DNA of 64,000 nt, taken from NCBI GenBank assembly GCA_027596075.1, contig JADGJC010000084.1, forward strand, positions 1,215-65,214, read 5' to 3'. Every line of letters starts with the position of its first letter. Positions within the stretch are counted from its first letter, which is position 1. A model generated the notes under the pieces. The model was given only the letters and a program-made list of their open reading frames with translations, was not told the DNA's origin and ran no database searches. Positions 56,632 to 64,000 of the stretch are shown piece after piece. The stretch comes from Rhizophlyctis rosea. Its lineage: Eukaryota > Chytridiomycota > Chytridiomycetes > Rhizophlyctidales > Rhizophlyctidaceae. Both the position numbers and the translations under genes were made by a program.

Positions 56632-57347
56632 CTACCCTCGTATTACAGTCTGATTGACTTCCATACTTTCTATCTGCTTTGCCACATCTTCTACAGAGGG
56701 TGACGGATCTTCTGTCTCCATTTCTGTATCTATGTCTTCCGCATCTATCAGGGTGACGTCGTATAATCTAACTGGAGGCACTGCCCATGAATTGCCAGTG
56801 AAGTTGGAGTGGAGACATGAGAAAGACTCTGTGACGGGTGATGTGGAAGGTTGAGGTGTTACGGAGTCTGGTGATTGTGGTTGGGAAGGGTCGGTTGATG
56901 GGTCGGGGTTGGGGTTTATTGAGAGATCCATGGGGGCTGGGGAGGGGGTGGGCGGTGGGATGGATTGGACCGAAGGCAGAACGGAAGGCAGTACGGATTC
57001 CTGCTGTGGTGGTGTGAAAGGATTGTGGAGGTTGGAGGTTATTAAAGAGGCTGCTACAGGTTCTTTGTCAAGAGCCGGTACTGTATCGATTGCCATTTTG
57101 GCATCAGTCTTTTGCGGACTTGGGTCTTCCACATCCTAACAACAGAGCCAAGTTAACATAAGTAATGACACAGTATCACCATAAACGCCAGTCGGCAACT
57201 TTCAATGCGTCCTTTGGCTCGCAGTACCTGCATAGGTTGTGGTGGGTCAGGAATCTTCCTATCCAGCGGAGCCCCAACACCACCAAGCACGACCAAGTCT
57301 GAGCGCAGATAGTTGAACTCGCGCGGGAACGGCTGGTCGCTGGCCAT
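56632..57347 (-). CDS. Small Pro/Ser-rich uncharacterised protein
   Basis: Two exons, 57347-57228 and 57135-56632, sum to 207 residues. The only ordered-looking part is residues 5-35, FNYLRSDLVVLGGVGAPLDR, followed by KIPDPPQ. The rest is Pro/Ser/Thr-rich with many SP and TP sites, ending in an acidic stretch (DAEDIDTEMETEDPSPSVED) and a short helix. No catalytic motif, membrane span or signal peptide is visible. A regulatory or transcription-linked subunit would fit, but this is a guess. The 3' end converges on the F-box/WD40 gene about 150 bases away. Confidence 0.6.
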
Positions 57348-57759
57348 AATGTGTCGTTACTGGGTTCAAAAAGTCTTCAATGTCTTTTCCTTTATGTAGA
57401 ATCTAGTCAGGCGGGGAGTGGCAGACGAAAAGATTGCAGGTGAGAGGGAGAAAACTTTACAGAAGGTTCACATTTGAGTGGCTTGGGAACAACATTTAGT
57501 CCCGTATCCAAATTTAGCAGTCAGGACCCTCGCGTTTATGAAACTGAAGGAGAATCCAGCGTGTGTGGAGTGTTGATACTTCGATCATTATCGCTGTTAT
57601 CAAGAGGTACCGAGATGCACATCTTTACTCATGTAATTACTGCAAGATGCGCAACTTCAAACAATGTATAAAAACGTCAAATATGTGACATGTATATATA
57701 TCAAAAAATCCAGCCAATACACATAGTACAACAACTGAACTGAGTTCCCCCCTTCAACC
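57348..57759. other. Intergenic region
   Basis: Promoter of the small Pro/Ser-rich protein gene and 3' end of the large membrane protein gene, both on the minus strand. T/A-rich tract near 57660-57720 is a likely 3' untranslated region of the latter. No gene is seen. Confidence 0.45.
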
Positions 57760-60700
57760 TCATTGAGTCTCTTCCGTAGCCTCTACAGTCCCCGACACAA
57801 GGAACTTCTGTATCTCAGCACTCTTAGTAGCAATCTCATTCGGGATCCAGAACAGCACCGTGACCATCTGAGCCATCTGCGTCTTGGCAGCAGAGATGAC
57901 GATGTGGAAGATCAACAGGTAAAAGAAAACGAAAAACACAACTGCAATAGCAAAGAGGACTTTTCCTATCTGGACAAAGTTCCCACTTCGCCTCCTTTCA
58001 ATGTCCAACAAGGTAGCGTCGATTGCGCGAAGCCCCTCTGTGAGGTCGGGCTCCAGTTGATACATAACGTACAGATCGGGATTGGAGTATGTGTAATTCG
58101 GGGCGTATAGGAACTTGATTGCCTGGAGTAGTGACCCCACAAAAATGTTAAGGCTCAGTTCCTCGTGCGTAATCATTCCGATCCGCAATTTTCAACTCAC
58201 ATGCTCAATATGAGTGTCCAAAAGATTGTCGACCCCACTCATGACCAAATCCCGCGTAAAGCCAATACTGTCATTGAATGGCCGATTGTCGCAACCAATG
58301 CTGGGCAGACAAATTCCGCCCTGACGACAGATTTGTGCCAATTCATCTATTGTTCCGGTCGACGGTACACCGGCCGTTCCAGCCAAAAGAGAGCGATGCA
58401 AGGTCTGAAATTGATTATGTTGATCAGATACCAAGTTCGCAGCACTGTTGATTCAATGCATCACGGGCGCTTGCCTGTAATTTGTATATTCGGAGAGTTA
58501 GTTCTTGTTGGTTGGAATAATAGCTTGCAGTTGTAAGGTCGTATGCTGGAAGTTCGTGCGAAAGGAAGTTGATCACTTGGAAGTGATACCGGCGCTCATT
58601 CGACGTCATGATCATTTTAGCGGTCTATGTGAGAAGTAGATTTTAACACCTGACAAAGGGTCGATTGGTACATGGGGCTAGCAACTCACTGTATTTGAGT
58701 AACTTCCAGACAACAGAGGGGGGATGAACTGACAAAGTGCCAATGCGGCCATCACAAAAAGAGCGGCAAGGTACATGAACTGGGCAAATGATTGCATCTA
58801 TTAGTTTGATCGAATTCCGCCCACAGCTTTGTCGCCTCTTACCGTATGAGATTTCAAAAACGAAGTCTTTTCCACATTCTGAACACGCAATTGGTCCCTC
58901 CGCTCAGCATTATCTTCAATCTCAAAAAGCCCCTCTATTTCTTCTTCCAAGTCCGCGACAATATGTCGGCGATCAGAGTTGGTGATCCGTGTAAGAGTCT
59001 TCAATACTATCATCTGCTTCAGCCGCCCATGTCGCAACGTGATATACAAGAATCCTCCTGTAGCTGCTATTCCCAACACCATCAAAATCATCAGTATCAC
59101 CACGGTGATGGTCCGGGCGTCAGATCCCGCAAGGAATTGAGTCAGTGCGGCTTGTGTCAATTCGTTGAAGGAATCAGAAAACTGAACGGGAGCGAAGGCT
59201 GGTCAGTCAGCAATTCTTGTAGCTGAAGTTATTCACACCTACCGATAGAGCATTGATGAGCCACAGCCGCAAATTCTTCTCACCCTGGAATCGGCTATCG
59301 TTCCAAATGTCATACGTATACGCAAGGAGGTTGACAGCGCTCTGAAATGCTAAGCGTGCTAGTGTATAGATATTTAAAGGGATAACTTCCATGGGAGCGT
59401 CAAGCCCGTCAGTTTTCTGTCAGCCCAAATGCCAAGTAGTTAGACATGGGGATTGGGCAAGATAATCAACCAAAACGTACAGGTTGCAGTATAAGAACAG
59501 TGGACGGCTGGTTGGCGTAAGGGAAGACTGCTGGAAGCACTCCTCCCTGGAAGGAAGCCACCTCCTTTGCTAGCTTCTGTTGGTGGAATTGCCACACCAT
59601 GCTGTTGTTGTTCTGCGCCCAATAGTACATTTGTCGAATCTGCAAAGTAGGGCAATGTCAATATATCTCATGAAAAAGTTGTTGGTTCGAAGAGACCCAC
59701 CTCTTCCGCGATGACAGCTGAAGCACGACGTCCTTTAGTTGCGTCCTACAGGAGTTGACGGTCCATGAGAAGATACAATCGAAGCCAAGGCGATGGCCCA
59801 CCCTGTAGTCAAAAACTCACCAAAATGCTGCCGAGGAAATCGCTCGGCGCAGCAAACAAGGACGCGGATACAAGATAGTTCGCTATTAGCAGTCCTACAA
59901 TCACCAGACACCCCAACCGAACGTAAATGGAGAATTTTGTGACAGGAGCCTGCGATGAAAAAAATATAAGCTTTTGGCCAATACGCATACCTAGACCAAT
60001 GCGACCCTTACAAGTAGATTCTCCTTCAAACGAGCCTGTCTAGCTTTCAGACGCCGGTACTCCTTCCTAGACGTGCTAGACGACGTAATCGACTTTGCCT
60101 TTTGATGGAAGTCCGACGTCGGCATATTCGCAAGTTTTGACGATTTCAACGCATCATTCCTCGTCGCTTTCGCAACCCATTCCGCAACTCCTTGCTGGAA
60201 GTCAGTCTTGGAAGGCTGTTCTTCCAAATCTGCTTTTGAAAACTCTTGCTCATGATATCCATCCGACTGCCGGCCAAGTGTGCGGGATGGATGAGAACTG
60301 TCCATTTCTTGAGATGGCGAAATCTCCTCCAATGGTGACAGTTCAGGATCTGGAAGCTCATGACTCTCTTCTGGAAGCGCGGGGAATTGGACGGAAGGGC
60401 GGCGAGCTTCGGCTTGCAGTGCTTCTTTCTCTTCCTTGGGCATGCAGGGACGCTGTTCAACAACCGCCTGTACTGCGTGCTCACGGACCTCGCGTTCCTC
60501 TTGCGCTTCAATCTCGTCTGCGCGAGCAAGGAGTTCTTGCCCAAATTCGGTGCTAAAATCCAGGTGTTAAGCAGTGAAAACTTTATAATATTGCGCCTGC
60601 AGTACATACTTGTTTGCGACCACCATCAAATATTTCGCGTACATTCGCAATGTATTCTTCGACCTAGGATACCGTTGTACGAGCTTTTCGTAGAACTTCT

Positions 60701-63544
60701 GAGCGTTATCTTGCGTCCTGGTGGGTTCGAAGGTAAGTCGACCTGCCATTCAGTTTCTCATGGCCAACCCGATGACGACAATTACCGGTGCATCAAATCC
60801 AAATAGTTCGGCAGCGCTGCCGAGTCAAACTGCAGTATGTATGAACAATCGGTGGTTTCAGGCCTCGATCATGCCAAAAAACGGACTCACCTGATCTTGT
60901 GTAAGATAAGTCCAAAACGCTTTCATGGCCAATAGCGACTCCAAATGAGATTCGATCGCTTGCCGTTCCATTGACTGCACCTCCACTACATACAATTGGT
61001 CAGATCCGACTAAACCATCTGCAAGGACTGATACTCACCATAGGCTGCAACATTGAGCGAACTGGCAGCCAAATCCTGCGCATGCTGGCCTATGCAACGT
61101 GCCATTTTGTTGTCAGAAATTGTATATCAGCACCAGATCAGAAACAACCATCGTTACCCTGCTCAAAGTCCCGCTCCTCCATGAAGATCTTGAACCTCAC
61201 ATCGAACGCCGGCTTGAACGATTTTGCATCTGTAACGTAATCATTGGTGGTAAATATCACTTATGCAGGACTCGGTCTCCATTTGGAAGCCCACTCACTT
61301 GTCAAATACTGTATCATCATCTCCGCGTCATTTGACCATGCAGATAGATAGAAACTGTACATCAAAGCTAATTGAGCATTTTTGGGAAATTGCTGTTGGC
61401 ATCGAGAAAACGGTGAGGATGTGGCTCGATGACTGCAAGTGGAGATCGTGATGAAACATCTCACCTCCATAGCCTCTTTGAATACGATGTGCAATATCCG
61501 CAATCCCACATTTGTAACTTGACTATCACGGAGGAAGCGCATGGCAATGTCCGCCTTGAAGTAGTATGTCACTTGAGTTATATTCCTCTCATTTCTTTAT
61601 AGAACATCACACATACCTCCGAAGAATGGTGAAACACAGTGGGCATTCGCACAGCCTTGCGTGAAACCTCTGTGCCGTACCGTTCAATAGTAGCAATATC
61701 ATCCAACTCTTCGTCGGTCACTTTCGGATCCTCCCCAGTCGTCAATGCAATTGCTCTGCCAACAAAGCTCTGTTTCCGACTACTCAATCTCCTCATTCCC
61801 ATTCCATCACCGCCAATACTCGCCGACCGCAAAATTCTCCCGCCCTCCTTCCTCATCTCCTGACTGCCTTTAGGCGTCAATCCATCTCCTCCCTCCAAAT
61901 CCTTCGCCATCAACTGATACTTCAGCTTCAAGTTATCCATGACCCGTCGTACTTTTTGTCGGCGGACCAGCTCGGTAAGTACCCATCCGCTCAGTAATCC
62001 AATGGGTATACAGGCGATCAACATTCCGAGAGGTGCCCAGGACTCGCCATTGCTAAGGCCGGAGAAATAACAGGCATTTGCAACGATGGAGGAGAGGAAT
62101 GCCATAGTGAAGAATGCGACTCGGAAGTTGTTTACACGCGGGTTGAAGTAGGGTTGGTAATATATGTGGATGAGCGTGATGATGAAGAGGCAGATGAGGT
62201 CGACCACCAGTTGGCCTTCGGTGTTGCCAAAATAGCCGACGAAGACAAGTACTGTCTGTGAAGAAAGTGGGTGAGCTCCTATTTCTACGTTGCACTGCCC
62301 GATTCCGATTCCTCATACCCTCAAAAGGAAGTAGACAAGATCAACTCGTCCAGTCGCTTTTGCAATGGGATTCCTATACTCACACCAAAAATTATTTTCA
62401 GCTTGACAAACTAAAAAACCCAACACACTCTATTTCATGACACCACCCACCGATAATCCGGCTTCGGCACCACAAACACCAAATTGATCAAAGCCCCCAA
62501 TGGTATCATGATGACGATTCCCAGTATACCGAGAATCGACATCGCCATGTCTGTGTTTGCCCAACACTCTTGATCGGGAAAATGGTCTAGAACATTGTTG
62601 CCGTTATCATCGGTGGTGCAGACAATAGGTAGCGTGAATATGCCCAAGAAGTCCATGAAGAAGACTGTTGTCAAGACGGAGAAGAGCGTGCGGAGAACTA
62701 AGAGAGGCCATATCCACTGGATATTGAATATGTCGGAAAGTTAGTATGAGAGGGAATAGTGGGAAGGATGATGGATGGGCATACTTTGAAAGTTCCCCTG
62801 ATTGTACGGTAGAAGAGACGTGACTTTGGTGGTCTTTGTGAAGTCTGTAAGGCAAGGAAGGACTTACCGCTTTAGCGATATGGCCGCGAAGAGTGTAAGC
62901 GCAATCTATGATGAGGTGAACCAAACCACAGTCAGATGGCGCCCTTTGTTCATGACCCCCTTCGGCACCACCTCATGCCGTGAAGACAATCAATCTTTGC
63001 TCACCGTCAGCATCAGGGTGGCAAAAGCTATCCAAAACACAATGGTGTACGCTAAGAAGTTCCCATAAGTTGCACTAATGTACGAGAACGCATATGACAT
63101 CCCGCCTGGAATATGAGGCACGACACTGGGGCTCCAGCTGTTTTTGGTAATACATCAGACAACCTGCTGTTAGGATATCGAACAAACTTTTATGCTCAAG
63201 AGTGAAGTACCCTTCACCTGACAGATAGCAATTGCGTTTGCTGGTTGATGAAGAGGTGGTCAGTTCCTGTCCTTTCCACAAAAGTAAGCAACAATGAAAT
63301 ATGTGCCCCTACCTCGATTGTGAACAAGATGTATGTTACTAGCGAAGGATATTGCGTATCCTTGCACATCGTGTAGAGAAGGGAGAATGTTGCCTGTGGT
63401 TTCCATGATTTTCCCTAGACGTTACGTTGTGACCACGCAAAAAACCATCCGTTAATCTCTCACCTTCTCTACAGCAGACTGCTGAAGGCCAAGGCCGTCC
63501 AACATGCCAAATGACGCCATGGCATCAATGAAATCGTCTATGCG
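57760..63544 (-). CDS. Large multi-pass membrane protein of the TmcB/TmcC type
   Basis: About twenty short exons. The earliest one found encodes DDFIDAMASFGMLDGLGLQQ (63544 downwards); because it begins at an acceptor, more N-terminal coding may lie beyond the window. The N-terminal third has several membrane spans (AYTIVFWIAFATLMLTV, PLLVLRTLFSVLTTVFFMDF, VVDLICLFIITLIHIYY, FFTMAFLSSIVANACYFSG). The middle has TPR-like repeats of the TmcB/TmcC kind: LRILHIVFKEAMEV, FPKNAQLALMYSFYLSAW, FYEKLVQRYPRSKNTLRMYA. A charged linker follows (EKEALQAEARRPSVQF), then a C-terminal set of spans, the last being VVFFVFFYLLIFHIVIS. The stop is at 57760. Tmc proteins of Dictyostelium (tiny macrocysts) and their relatives often add a PAS domain; I could not see one. 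Role is probably sensory or in mating and development, but unproven. Confidence 0.65.
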
Positions 63545-64000
63545 AAATTTTCAAAAGACAAGATGAGATACGAATGCGCACAAATCAGGGGGAGTGACGG
63601 ATCATGAAATACGAGGAAGGTGGAGCCTGGAGATGATTATCTTACCCACAGTTTTGAGAAATGCTTGTATTTATGTTGTGGGTGCAACCGTCCCAAATGG
63701 TAACAGGTACTGGTACGGCTGGGCGCGAGCACCACATTTGGTACAGCCTTTGGTGATCGATCAGGTTTTCAGGGTGGTGATGGACGGAGGTCAATTGCGC
63801 TTACCCTTTAAATTGGGGGACATCAGGGTTGTGATGACATGTATCCCATTCAAAAGGTCGCTCATGAATATGAAAGCGATATCATGGGACATCTTAAAAC
63901 TGGATGGGATGACCACGCGGAGCTCTGAATCACACGTTTGTTTGGATGTATGTGATTTCATAATACAATGATGGGATGAACATCATCGGGAGACCCTTTT
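63545..64000 (-). other. Window end with possible upstream exon
   Basis: On the minus strand, about 63900-63810 encodes SHDIAFIFMSDLLNGIHVIT and ends at a GTAAGC donor. It may be an upstream exon of the Tmc-like gene or belong to a different gene starting beyond the window. Nothing else is recognised. Confidence 0.3.

Overview
The window looks like nuclear DNA from a zoosporic (flagellated) fungus, most likely a chytrid. The coding regions are interrupted by short GT-AG introns (about 50-120 bases), intergenic spacing is compact, and there is one 40-base N gap. The gene content combines fungal families (Agd3-like CE18 deacetylase, CBM18 chitin-binding protein, CsbD stress protein, fungal-type oxysterol-binding protein) with genes typical of lineages that kept a flagellum (adenylate kinase 9-like protein, UNC119) and with a class C seven-helix receptor and a TmcB/TmcC-like membrane protein, both of which are better known outside Dikarya. 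The lineage call is an inference from gene content; no marker gene settles the genus.

Layout. 0-9.6 kb: an AK9-like multi-domain nucleotide kinase (5' end missing), a ULK3-type kinase with an MIT-like tail, and an oxysterol-binding protein. 10.3-13.3 kb: a two-repeat CsbD protein and a two-exon orphan. 14.0-15.9 kb: a non-coding-looking locus with five tandem copies (203-base period) of a module containing hairpins that are preserved by compensatory changes. 16.2-24.2 kb: a DEDD 3'-5' exonuclease, a maleylacetate-reductase-like iron-ADH family protein, an unknown protein and a long coiled-coil protein. 24.2-33.7 kb: a gene-poor stretch with one divergent pair of orphan genes (28.4-31.6 kb). 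33.7-38.0 kb: a secreted chitin-binding mini-protein and an Agd3-like polysaccharide deacetylase. 39.6-52.7 kb: a PP4R1-like HEAT protein, a class C GPCR with a solute-binding-protein-like ectodomain, a coiled-coil protein carrying the N gap, and UNC119. 53-57.3 kb: a MATH-BTB protein, an F-box/WD40 protein and a small unknown. 57.8-63.5 kb: a large TmcB/TmcC-like multi-pass protein.

How the genes fit together. There is no operon. Loose themes are flagellum and cilium biology (AK9-like, UNC119), ubiquitin substrate adaptors side by side (MATH-BTB and F-box/WD40), cell-surface polysaccharide handling (CBM18 and CE18 on the same strand about 1.6 kb apart), and environmental sensing (class C GPCR, Tmc-like protein). 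The most unusual element is the structured tandem repeat at 14.6-15.65 kb.

Exon boundaries were placed by eye from splice consensus and frame. Where the exon lengths sum to an intact frame this is stated; elsewhere the spans are approximate.
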